From NCBI RefSeq assembly GCF_001887355.1, contig NZ_MPIN01000006.1:372001-436000 (forward strand): a stretch of DNA of 64,000 nt. Direction: 5' to 3'. The notes beneath the pieces are model-generated. The model was not told the DNA's origin, did not search any database, and was given only the letters and a program-made list of their open reading frames with translations. Each line of letters begins with the position of its first letter. The first letter of the stretch is position 1. Made by a program: the position numbers and the translations under genes. Shown here piece by piece: positions 1 through 7,389 of the stretch. The stretch is from Cystobacter ferrugineus. Its GTDB lineage: Bacteria; Myxococcota; Myxococcia; Myxococcales; Myxococcaceae.

Positions 1-2
1 TG

Positions 3-653
3 ACGCTGGCGCACCTGGATGGAACGGCGGTGCTGGTGGTGCGCCCGGGCTACGAGCTGCATGTGCTTGCGGGCTGGGGTGGGCGTCCGGGCGTGGGCGG
101 GGCCTGGGGCGCGGTAGCCGGCGTGGGTGCGGATGCGGTGACGCCCACGTTGGACGCACGACTGCGGCTGGAGGGTCGAGGGCAGCATGGAGGCTTTCGC
201 CAGGGCCTCTTCGGCCCGGACTACGAGCTGGCGCGCTTCCGCGCGGCGGGCCCTTCCGGATTGCCCGTCGTGGAGGCGCCTTTCCCCGACGGTTTCTCGG
301 TGTACGGCGAGGCAGTGGTGGGGTGGGATGCGGTGCGGCTTGGCGGGTTGCGGCAACGACACCTGCACCTCTCCCTGGCGGTGGAGGCGTTCACCTGGGG
401 ACGTGTGGACGTGGACTGGCGACTCGCTGTGCAACTGGCCGAGCGGCGCGTGGAGGTGGCCGTCAGCGCGCTCGCCGCCGGAGTGGGTAGGCCGGAGGCG
501 CGCTACCTATATTCGGGCGAGGTGCGTTGGCGCTTTGGCGGGTGGCTGTACGCGGTGGGCCAGGGCGGCACGTTGCTGTTCCCGACACCGGACGGGACGC
601 TGCGCCCGGGCGCCTTCGCGTCCCTGGGCCTGGGGGTGGACCATGCCCGCTGA
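3..653 (+). CDS. C-terminal part of an uncharacterised protein, candidate SitB-like partner
   Basis: The reading frame is open to the left edge of the window, so this is the C-terminal part (about 217 residues) of a longer protein. The sequence is rich in Gly, Val, Leu and aromatic residues and alternates short hydrophobic stretches with turns, for example YLYSGEVRWRFGGWLYAVGQ. That pattern fits an outer-membrane or surface beta-sheet protein, but I do not recognise a named domain. The stop overlaps the start of the downstream lipoprotein toxin gene by 11 bases, so the two are translationally coupled. In M. xanthus, SitA lipoprotein toxins lie in sitB-sitA-sitI cassettes in which SitB enhances toxicity. 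Position alone suggests this is the SitB-type gene. The coding call is sound; the SitB assignment is inference. Confidence 0.6.
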   Translation, partial: TLAHLDGTAVLVVRPGYELHVLAGWGGRPGVGGAWGAVAGVGADAVTPTLDARLRLEGRGQHGGFRQGLFGPDYELARFRAAGPSGLPVVEAPFPDGFSVYGEAVVGWDAVRLGGLRQRHLHLSLAVEAFTWGRVDVDWRLAVQLAERRVEVAVSALAAGVGRPEARYLYSGEVRWRFGGWLYAVGQGGTLLFPTPDGTLRPGAFASLGLGVDHAR

Positions 654-2133
654 GCTGGCGCGGAAGTGGGTGGCCCTCGTGCTCGGGGCCGTCGTGCTGT
701 CCACCGGATGCATCACGGTGACTCCATCCGCGGGACGCGGCACGCTCCTGGATCGCAACCCGCGTGCCTCACCCGGGTTGGCGGGCGAGGTGCGTGGTGG
801 CGCCCAGTACGCGGTCACGGGCACGAATGCACCCGCTCGGCTACTCCGTCGACGGGATGAGCGAGTGCAGGGCACGGAGGTGGCCATGGTGAGCCCGGCC
901 GAGATGGCCGTGCGCGCGGTGGCCAGTGGCGCCGTGCAGGTGGACGCCTTCGAGCACCTCCTGGCACTCGCGGGTCTGGACAACTTCAACGACTTGCCCC
1001 CGCGAGGCGCGCCCCTCTCGTCCCAGGAGGCGGCCCGGGTGCTGACGGTACTGATGAACAAGCCCGTGACGCTGGGCTCGTTCCCACCGCGCATGGCCGT
1101 CTGCCACCTGCTGAGGGAGGTGCTGGAGGGAGGGGACGTCTCCCGCGAGGAGCTGCTGCGCCGGGTGGAACGCTTCAAGACGGTGGCCGTGCTGCGACCG
1201 GACGGCTACCTGGCCTGGACGCTCAACGGACGCACGCAGCAGAAGGTTGGCCCGGTGGAGTGGAAGGAGGACGCCTTTCGCGCGAGCTCCTTCGAACTCG
1301 GGCGCTTCTACACCGTTAGCGGGTGGGTCTTCCGGCAGGCGGATGCGCAACTGCGCCCCGTCATGGAAGGGCCCCCGCTGGCCGAGGTGTACGACGACGC
1401 GGACTACATCGGCCGCTCGCTGGATGGCGCGGAGGAGGCTTTTGTCGGGCTGTACCATGCCATGGGCCAGTTGCTCACGCGCCCGCTGGACAGCATCGCG
1501 GCGCTGCAACACCTCCCCGAGGGAGTCGCGGCCCTCATCGCCTCTTCGCCCGAGTACCTCGAGCGTTTCCGGTACATGACTCGTGGCGAGCAGGTGAAGG
1601 CCACCTCCAAGCTACTGACCCACCTCATCGTCACGTTTGGCACGGCTGGGGGCACGACGAGCACGCTGACACGGGCGGTGGGCGGGCTGGAGGCCACCGT
1701 GCCGGTGCTGTCCCTCTCGGCCAAGGGCTTGCTGGTGGTAGAACGCGTGGTGGTGCCGGTGGGCAAGGCGGCCACGGTGTTGAGCGGCGGGCCAGGGGCG
1801 GCAATCATCCTCCAGCGGGCCAGAACGGGGACAGATGAAGCACGACCATCTGCTAGAGACTACCCGCAGGACTACGCGTCAGCTCGAACGCAGAACCACT
1901 CAGCCAGGTTCTCATCAGAGCGGGAAGCGAGGTCCTTGGCGAGGCAGAAGATCGGGAAAGATCCAGTTGAGCTCGAGCCTGGAAAGTTCCGGAGCCGAGA
2001 TGGAAAGTGGCAGTATCGAGCCAAGCCGGAAGATCTCCAGGGACATAGGCCGGGTGATACACCACACGTCCACATCGAACGCCTGGACCCCAAGACGGGC
2101 GAGGTTTTGGAGAACTGGCACTTGAGATGGTAG
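643..2133 (+). CDS. Lipoprotein polymorphic toxin, SitA-like
   Basis: This 496-residue protein starts at the ATG at 643, inside the end of the upstream gene. It begins with a charged n-region, a hydrophobic stretch and the lipobox STGC (Cys at about 23), so it should be an outer-membrane lipoprotein. Residues 80-240 form a delivery-type region with the landmark VLRPDGYLAW near residue 183. That region recurs in the orphan lipoprotein at 8575-9189. The last 100 residues have a different character: they are polar, less GC-rich in codon use, and carry DGKWQYRAK, HVHIERLDP and the terminal NWHLRW, as in C-terminal toxin domains of polymorphic toxins. A small gene that fits an immunity protein follows 11 bases later. 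SitA toxins are delivered to kin by TraA/B outer-membrane exchange. Lipoprotein plus variable toxin tail is well supported; the nuclease activity and exact Sit family are not established here. Confidence 0.75.
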   Translation: MPAELARKWVALVLGAVVLSTGCITVTPSAGRGTLLDRNPRASPGLAGEVRGGAQYAVTGTNAPARLLRRRDERVQGTEVAMVSPAEMAVRAVASGAVQVDAFEHLLALAGLDNFNDLPPRGAPLSSQEAARVLTVLMNKPVTLGSFPPRMAVCHLLREVLEGGDVSREELLRRVERFKTVAVLRPDGYLAWTLNGRTQQKVGPVEWKEDAFRASSFELGRFYTVSGWVFRQADAQLRPVMEGPPLAEVYDDADYIGRSLDGAEEAFVGLYHAMGQLLTRPLDSIAALQHLPEGVAALIASSPEYLERFRYMTRGEQVKATSKLLTHLIVTFGTAGGTTSTLTRAVGGLEATVPVLSLSAKGLLVVERVVVPVGKAATVLSGGPGAAIILQRARTGTDEARPSARDYPQDYASARTQNHSARFSSEREARSLARQKIGKDPVELEPGKFRSRDGKWQYRAKPEDLQGHRPGDTPHVHIERLDPKTGEVLENWHLRW

Positions 2134-2144
2134 CGGGATAGAAA

Positions 2145-2576
2145 ATGAACCGATTTCTTGCTTCTGATGACGAGATCATCTTCGGACAGAGAGAAGCCGT
2201 TGTGGAGATCATGCAGGAACGCTTCGGGGTCTGGGCGCTCGAGATCTCGCTCCTCCTCCAGGGACTTGCGGAATCCCTGACGGTGCGTTCTCCCAATGGT
2301 GGGACTCTGCTTCTGTCACTACTGGCAGACAAGCGCGTAAAGCGGAGCGCCGTCTCTCGCGGCGGAACAAACAAACTGCGGATCGATCTGTCTCGAACCC
2401 AAGCGGAGTACTTACAAACAGTGCTCTTGCGCGCCTATCGCGATGGCATGGCCGATGTGGATCATGTTCACATTGAAGGAGAACTCACTGGAACAGCATA
2501 TGACTTGACGTTCTTTTTCGGTGCGTCGCAACCACCGATGTCCGCAGAAGAAGCCGCCAAGCGCATGCAAGACTGA
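2145..2576 (+). CDS. Candidate immunity protein for the upstream toxin (SitI-like)
   Basis: A 143-residue cytosolic-looking protein without signal peptide or membrane segment. The ATG lies 11 bases after the toxin stop, so toxin and this gene are almost certainly co-transcribed. The composition is mixed alpha/beta and acidic at the C-terminus (EEAAKRMQD). I recognise no named domain. Codon choice is less GC-biased than in the kinase genes to the right and resembles the toxin tail. This is typical of toxin-immunity modules that are exchanged as a unit. Size, position and composition fit a cognate immunity protein, which would bind and block the C-terminal toxin domain in the producing cell. 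The function is inferred from context only. Confidence 0.6.
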   Translation: MNRFLASDDEIIFGQREAVVEIMQERFGVWALEISLLLQGLAESLTVRSPNGGTLLLSLLADKRVKRSAVSRGGTNKLRIDLSRTQAEYLQTVLLRAYRDGMADVDHVHIEGELTGTAYDLTFFFGASQPPMSAEEAAKRMQD

Positions 2577-2667
2577 GCGTAGACGACGGCACGCGCGCGG
2601 ACAACGGCACCGAGCGTTCGTTGTGGACGAGCGTTCGGTCGGGTCAAGCCGTCGAGGTGGGCGGCAC

Positions 2668-3579
2668 CTACTGGGGGAACGTCACGTTCTCCAGAGTAAC
2701 GGCGCGCCTGTCGGCGTCCCACAACGTCAGGGTGTAGGCGCCCTGGGCCTGCTTCTTGGTCGCCTCCACTTCGACCATGACCAGACCTCCGGCTGGGCCA
2801 GGGAGAATGGGCTCGGGTTTCCAGAGAGGGAGCGTTTTCAGCTCCTCTCCATTGCGTCCCCGCAGCACGGCTTCCACCGGCATCCACGGCTTCGGGCCCG
2901 GGTTGACGAGCATCAACTCGGCCATGACCCGGCCCTTCGCGCGGTAGGACCAGGCGTTCTGCACATCCAGCGCGCTGCGGGGCTTCCGCTTTACCAGGAG
3001 AGTGATCGCCGTGACGGCAACCCCCAACTGCGCATCCATGAGTCCCGCGAGGCGCAGACCCCGGAGCCCCCCAGGCCCGCCGTACTCTGCCCGCATCCGC
3101 ACCTTGTCTTCGTCACACTGGCGAGCCCTGTCCTCCGCCTCCCGTGCCACCTGCTTATAGAATGCCACTGGGCGCGTGAGACGGATGACATCCACCTGCC
3201 GGGCGGCTAGCGCCGGGTGCACCACAAAAAGGAAGTTGGCGCTCGTCGGGGCGGCTCCATCCCGGAAGTGGATGGTGAGGTGCACGGGCTCCGCGTCGTG
3301 CATTTCCTCCGACGGAACGACCGTGAGCCCATCGTCGCCCTCGAGTACCCGCCGGAATCGCTCACGTCCCTCCAGTTCCACGCGCGCCAGCTTCGCGTCG
3401 AAGAAGAGGTTGGTGGACAACTCGGGGTGGATGCACAACACCGGCACCTGGGTGGCGTCCGCGCCGAGTTCGACACGCAGGTCTCCCGCCGCGCAGGAGG
3501 CACGAGGAGCGAGATCGGCATCGGGAGGGACGGCGAGCATGGTCAAGGCCAGGAGGCCAGCGGAGGACGCGAGGGGCAC
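2668..3579 (-). CDS. DUF2381 family protein (TIGR02268-type), secreted
   Basis: A 303-residue protein with a GTG start and a short hydrophobic N-terminal signal (ASSAGLLALTMLA). A GGAGGTT lies 8-9 bases upstream of the start. The layout matches the myxobacterial DUF2381 family: an N-terminal beta-rich domain (CIHPELSTNLFFDAKL, then a phrase on inhibition or binding such as LTIHFRDGAAP), a central charged helix with two conserved Cys/Glu stretches, and a C-terminal beta domain (NPGPKPWMPVEAVLRGRNG) related to a second beta sandwich. In myxobacteria these proteins are commonly encoded beside Ser/Thr kinase genes, as here, where it follows the kinase on the same strand after 115 bases. It is probably periplasmic or envelope-associated and may cooperate with the kinase's extracytoplasmic part. 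Molecular function is unknown. Confidence 0.8.
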   Translation of the reverse strand: MPLASSAGLLALTMLAVPPDADLAPRASCAAGDLRVELGADATQVPVLCIHPELSTNLFFDAKLARVELEGRERFRRVLEGDDGLTVVPSEEMHDAEPVHLTIHFRDGAAPTSANFLFVVHPALAARQVDVIRLTRPVAFYKQVAREAEDRARQCDEDKVRMRAEYGGPGGLRGLRLAGLMDAQLGVAVTAITLLVKRKPRSALDVQNAWSYRAKGRVMAELMLVNPGPKPWMPVEAVLRGRNGEELKTLPLWKPEPILPGPAGGLVMVEVEATKKQAQGAYTLTLWDADRRAVTLENVTFPQ

Positions 3580-3694
3580 GGGACATCAACCTCCAGGGGA
3601 CGCGGGTGAAACCCGGCGTCACCCGCCTCTACCACACCTTGTCCGCCCCGCTGCCCGTAGGCGCAGCCCACTGCCCGCAGAGCATCCAGGCTCA

Positions 3695-5854
3695 CTACCG
3701 GAAGCGATCGACGGCTATCACGGAGAAGTGGGAGCCCACCTTCACCTCCTTGGCACTGCTGGACTCCATGGGGAGACCGGGCTTGCCGTCCTGCACGAAC
3801 TGAATGCACACGGAGTACGTGTCCCCATCGGGCGTGCGGGCCTGGGTGAAGCGCCCGTAGACACGATCCTCGCCGAAGAGGAGGTTTCCGGAGAGCAGTG
3901 TGCCTGCGGGCAGCTTCCCAAACCGGTACGTCAGCGCAATGGAGGTGAAGCCCTCGCGCACGGGGGTGTATTGCGGCCCGCCAATGACGGGGAGCGCCGC
4001 CGTGGAGCTGTCCCAATAGTCAATGTCCAGATTCCTCTCCATAGTCTCCACGGCCTTGGAGGGACAGTCCGCGGGCTTGGGGGTGGGGCGCACCGGGGGC
4101 GTGCCAGCGCAGCCGCCGAGGACGGCGCAGCAGGCCGCGGTAACGCACTTCTCCGCGAAACGGGCACGCCGGGCCTGGGGCTTCTCGGAGGTGTTCACGC
4201 TGAAGTCTTCTTTGCGAAGCATGGCGGTGGTGAATGCCGACGCGGGGGTGGGAGGCAAAAACAGCGCCGCGCTCCCGCCAGCTTGTGGCGACTCCCGCCA
4301 AACCGCCAATTCCCGGGCGGGGTAGGCGTGGAGAGTCGGGCTATTGCCGGAGGACGTAGAAGGTTCTGGTGCAACGTGGCGCTGCGCCATGCCGCCTGCC
4401 CGAGAGGAGGGATAGGCGGCAAGAACCGCCCCCGCGCTGGCCGCAGCCGCCACTGCCATCAACACCAGCACCAACGCCGCCCGGCGTAGGCCGTCCAGGG
4501 CCACGGCGCGCACGGGCAGACTACCCATGAAGGTGGGGAAGGTCCGCGAGACTGCGAGCCTCAACGGCCCTCGCCTGGGAGCGGCCTCGCGCGTGGACCC
4601 TGCATCCCCCACCTGGGAGGCGGCGACAGCCGGCGCGGGAGCCACGGAGCCCTGCACCGCCGGCAACCGCGGAGCCCGCACCTCCTCCTCGGGGAACGGC
4701 ACGCCTTCCCAGGCATGGGCGGGGAATATGGCCGCCATGCGCGCCGCCAGGGCCTCGGCCACCGGCGCGGGGCTTGGAGGCGCTGCGGACAGCACGGGCG
4801 GGGCAACGACAGGGGGACGGCGATCCTCGTCGCCCTGCTTCTTCTGTCCGCGTCGCGGCGGTGCGAAGCACCTGCGCACCGCGAGTTCCTCCTCGTTCCA
4901 AGGCACCTGCGCTGGAATCTCGTCCGCCATCGCCTCTTCCGGCGCGTCCGGGTCGCCCAGTGGCTCGTCCCAGCTCACGTCGCCCTGGGCCGCGACCAAC
5001 GCCGACTCAAGCGCCGCGCACAGCGCCGCCATGTCCGGGAAGCGCATGGCGAGCTCCTTCTCCAACATGCGCATGCACACGTCGGACAGCGCCTTGGGCA
5101 CCCGAGGGTTGCACTCGTGCGGGGCCCGAGGAGTCGTGCCGAGAATCGCCTTCACCATGAGAGGGTTGCGCCGGGTGCCAAAGGGCAGCCGGTTGGTGAG
5201 GAGCCAGTAGAAGGTAACGCCCAGCGCCCACAGCTCATCGGACACCTGGGACTTGTAGCTCACCGGATCGCCGACGTGCTCCCCGAGGAAGCGCCACGCC
5301 TCGGGGCTCACGTACTCCTGCGTTCCGGGTGGAAGCACGCTGGAGCCGGGCACCGGGGTGGCCTCGGCCACGGCGCCTATGCCGAAGTCCACCAGCACGG
5401 GCTGCCCATTGCGAGAGCGGATGAGGATGTTTTCCCGCTTGATGTCACGGTGAAGGACATTCTTGCGATGCACCGCCCCGAGGGTGCGGGCCAGTGTCAG
5501 CATGAGGCCCGCGCACTGGCGGGCACACGGGTTCTCCGTGAGGGCGTACTGCTCCAGCGTCAGGCCGTCCACCCACTCCATGACGATGTAGAAGTAGCCG
5601 TGGTCAGGGTCAGGCCAGCGGTCGTAGCCACGGACGCGGACGATGTTGGGGTGCTTGAACTTCTGGAGGATGGACACCTCCATGAGGCCCCATGCGTCCA
5701 GCTCGCGGGCGCGGAAGAACTTGATGACGAAGAAGCGGCCCGCACGCTCGGCCTTGAAGACAAGTCCCTGTCCGCCATCGCCCAGCCTCGACGTGAGGCG
5801 GTAGTCACCAACAATGTCCCCGGACTCGGGCTGCTTGAACGGCGGGAGTTGCAT
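3695..5854 (-). CDS. Transmembrane eukaryotic-type Ser/Thr protein kinase
   Basis: A 719-residue protein. The N-terminal 290 residues are a complete kinase domain: Gly-rich loop GDGGQGLVF (25-33), catalytic Lys45 (VIKFF), helix-C Glu59, HRDIKRENIL with Asp137, DFG at 156-158, and a GTQEYVSPE activation segment. All catalytic residues are present, so it should be active. A Pro/Ala/Glu-rich linker follows. One hydrophobic segment (about 455-478, ALVLVLMAVAAAASAG) probably crosses the inner membrane, placing the last 240 residues outside the cytoplasm. That tail contains a Cys-rich stretch (CVTAACCAVLGGC) and a compact beta-rich end. The downstream DUF2381 gene on the same strand is a recurring partner in myxobacteria. 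Substrate and signal are not evident. A GGAGGT upstream of the ATG is rather distant (13 bases). Confidence 0.9.
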   Translation of the reverse strand: MQLPPFKQPESGDIVGDYRLTSRLGDGGQGLVFKAERAGRFFVIKFFRARELDAWGLMEVSILQKFKHPNIVRVRGYDRWPDPDHGYFYIVMEWVDGLTLEQYALTENPCARQCAGLMLTLARTLGAVHRKNVLHRDIKRENILIRSRNGQPVLVDFGIGAVAEATPVPGSSVLPPGTQEYVSPEAWRFLGEHVGDPVSYKSQVSDELWALGVTFYWLLTNRLPFGTRRNPLMVKAILGTTPRAPHECNPRVPKALSDVCMRMLEKELAMRFPDMAALCAALESALVAAQGDVSWDEPLGDPDAPEEAMADEIPAQVPWNEEELAVRRCFAPPRRGQKKQGDEDRRPPVVAPPVLSAAPPSPAPVAEALAARMAAIFPAHAWEGVPFPEEEVRAPRLPAVQGSVAPAPAVAASQVGDAGSTREAAPRRGPLRLAVSRTFPTFMGSLPVRAVALDGLRRAALVLVLMAVAAAASAGAVLAAYPSSRAGGMAQRHVAPEPSTSSGNSPTLHAYPARELAVWRESPQAGGSAALFLPPTPASAFTTAMLRKEDFSVNTSEKPQARRARFAEKCVTAACCAVLGGCAGTPPVRPTPKPADCPSKAVETMERNLDIDYWDSSTAALPVIGGPQYTPVREGFTSIALTYRFGKLPAGTLLSGNLLFGEDRVYGRFTQARTPDGDTYSVCIQFVQDGKPGLPMESSSAKEVKVGSHFSVIAVDRFR

Positions 5855-6055
5855 GGAATGAGTCGACCTCCAGAGTTGGAAGGTAGCACGACTCGGCTCT
5901 CAGGTTGCGCTCCTCGAATCGCACCTGGCACGTGCCCGTGTCCGCGCGGAGCACAGGCGCTGCCTCATGTACAGCAGGCCAGTGCCAGGGCGGCACCCCT
6001 CTAAAGTCCGGGTGCAGCTCGGCCCCTGGCGCCAGCCCAATCTCGTTGCGTCCGC

Positions 6056-6457
6056 TCACTCGTCGTCGGTCGCGTTCTCCAGCACCTTCAACACCCGGAT
6101 CAACCGCTTCACCTTCGCGGGGCTCCACCCGCGCAGCATGCTCACGAGTTGCAGCAACTCCGGCGACAGGTTGCCCTCGGGTGCGGGCGCATCGACGGAG
6201 GCGGCCACGTCGGCGGAGCTCAACGCGAGCAGCACGTCCGCGGAGATGCCTAGGGTGCGCGCTAGCTTTCGCAGCGTCGGGACGGCGGGCATCATTCCGC
6301 CGCGTTCAATGCGGCCGTACACGTTGGCAGCGATTCCGGCCTGGCGCGCTACCTGGGCCTGGGTAAGCCCCAGCCGCTCGCGTGCCGCTCGGGCCGCTTC
6401 TCCCAGGGATTGCTGGAGCTGTTCGGGCTGTAGCTGTTCGAGTTCCATGGGTCGCAT
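6056..6457 (-). CDS. XRE-family helix-turn-helix regulator, third of a tandem trio (last in operon)
   Basis: A 133-residue protein with an XRE/Cro-type HTH at residues 15-75: LGLTQAQVARQAGIAANVYG, then RIERG and a P..PTLRKLAR recognition and dimerisation pattern. A short C-terminal helical tail (LVSMLRGWSPAKVKRLIRVL) matches tails in the two neighbouring regulators. A GGAGG lies 9-10 bases before the ATG at 6457. It is the distal gene of a minus-strand run (orphan lipoprotein, pseudokinase, XRE, XRE, this gene) and is separated from its paralogue by 79 bases, a wider gap than the others. It probably represses its own operon or a neighbouring mobile element. No target site was identified. Confidence 0.85.
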   Translation of the reverse strand: MRPMELEQLQPEQLQQSLGEAARAARERLGLTQAQVARQAGIAANVYGRIERGGMMPAVPTLRKLARTLGISADVLLALSSADVAASVDAPAPEGNLSPELLQLVSMLRGWSPAKVKRLIRVLKVLENATDDE

Positions 6458-6536
6458 CTACCAAAGTCCTCCGCGCGTCATGCCACACGCCGGATGGTGA
6501 GGGTCCTTCATCGGTCCAGCTTCATGCGGGTCATGG

Positions 6537-6950
6537 TCAGCAGCGGGCGTCCTGCGTCGGGGGCGTAGGCTGTCGGGAAGTGCTCGAGTTCGTCGTGAGC
6601 ATGGCCTGGGCCACGCTCCGCAGCGCTCTGAGCTGGCGAGGTTTCATCCGGCATGCAGTGCGGAGGAATTCGTGGACAGCCGGATTCTCCTTCGAGGGGG
6701 GTGAAGTGAACCAAGCGGGCGGCGTCGGAGATGAAAACCCCAGCAGCGTATTCGCATCGACGTCCAGCGCTCGGCACAGCCGCTGTACCGTCGGAAGGCT
6801 GGGCATCATCTCACCGCGTTCGATGCGGCCGTAAACAGCCGTGGCCAGCTCGGCGCAGTGGGCGACCTGGGCCTGAGAGAAGCCCTTTTCCAGGCGGGCC
6901 GTCCGAGCCGCATTCCCGAGGTACTTCTTCAACGCCGCGTCCGCATCCAT
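6537..6950 (-). CDS. XRE-family helix-turn-helix regulator, second of the trio
   Basis: A 137-residue protein with an XRE HTH in the first 70 residues (GFSQAQVAHCAELATAVYG, RIERGEMMPSLPT, LCRALDVDANTLLGFSS). The segment from YGRIERG through LLGFSS is nearly the same as in the gene at 6962-7381, so the two are recent duplicates. The tail VHEFLRTACRMKPRQLRALRS also matches that neighbour, with MKPRQL versus LKPRQL. The C-terminus is polar and low in structure (TTNSSTSRQPTPP). GAGGAC lies about 9 bases upstream of the ATG. The start follows the stop of the preceding paralogue by 11 bases, so the genes are co-transcribed. It probably acts as a dimeric DNA-binding regulator and could heterodimerise with its paralogues. 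Confidence 0.85.
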   Translation of the reverse strand: MDADAALKKYLGNAARTARLEKGFSQAQVAHCAELATAVYGRIERGEMMPSLPTVQRLCRALDVDANTLLGFSSPTPPAWFTSPPSKENPAVHEFLRTACRMKPRQLRALRSVAQAMLTTNSSTSRQPTPPTQDARC

Positions 6951-6961
6951 CGGCTATGTCC

Positions 6962-7381
6962 TCAAGAAGCGCGTTTCGTCTTGTGCGAGGCCCGTGCGCC
7001 CGAGGAGGGCAGCAGCACGCGGGCCACGTGGCTCAACGCAGCAAGTTGGCGCGGCTTCAACTTGCGCACTGTGCGAAGAAGGCGGCGCACCGCGGGCGGT
7101 TCGTCTTCACCGGGAATCTCAAGGCTGAGCCACTCGGGAGGCGTCGAGGACGAGAAACCCAGCAGCGGGTTGGCGTCCACGGCCAGCGCGCGGCACAGCC
7201 GCATGAGCGTGGGGAGGCTCGGAAGCATGTTTCCGCGCTCCAAGCGTCCGTACACCTCCGTCGCCACGCCAATGCGCTCAGCCGCTTCCTCCTGCGTCAG
7301 CCCCGCGCGTGCACGCGCCTCGCGTGCCATCGCTCCGAGGTGAAGGGCCAGCTTCGCTTGTGTCTTATGTACTTGGGCCAT
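6962..7381 (-). CDS. XRE-family helix-turn-helix regulator, first of the trio
   Basis: A 139-residue protein with an XRE HTH (AGLTQEEAAERIGVATEVYG, RLERGNMLPSLPTLMRLCRA) and the same LLGFSSSTPP linker and LKPRQLAALSHVARVL tail as the neighbouring paralogue. It starts 8 bases after the stop of the pseudokinase gene, which suggests tight translational coupling between the two. No strong Shine-Dalgarno is visible before its ATG, which also fits coupling. A kinase-like gene followed by Cro-type regulators suggests a signalling cassette in which the pseudokinase could modulate the regulators. That link is inference. Confidence 0.85.
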   Translation of the reverse strand: MAQVHKTQAKLALHLGAMAREARARAGLTQEEAAERIGVATEVYGRLERGNMLPSLPTLMRLCRALAVDANPLLGFSSSTPPEWLSLEIPGEDEPPAVRRLLRTVRKLKPRQLAALSHVARVLLPSSGARASHKTKRAS

Positions 7382-7389
7382 GGTGCGTC

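Noticed and set aside
5805-6128. Minus-strand frame between the kinase and the XRE genes
   Set aside because: It overlaps both neighbours and has no start signal, so it is more likely a chance frame.
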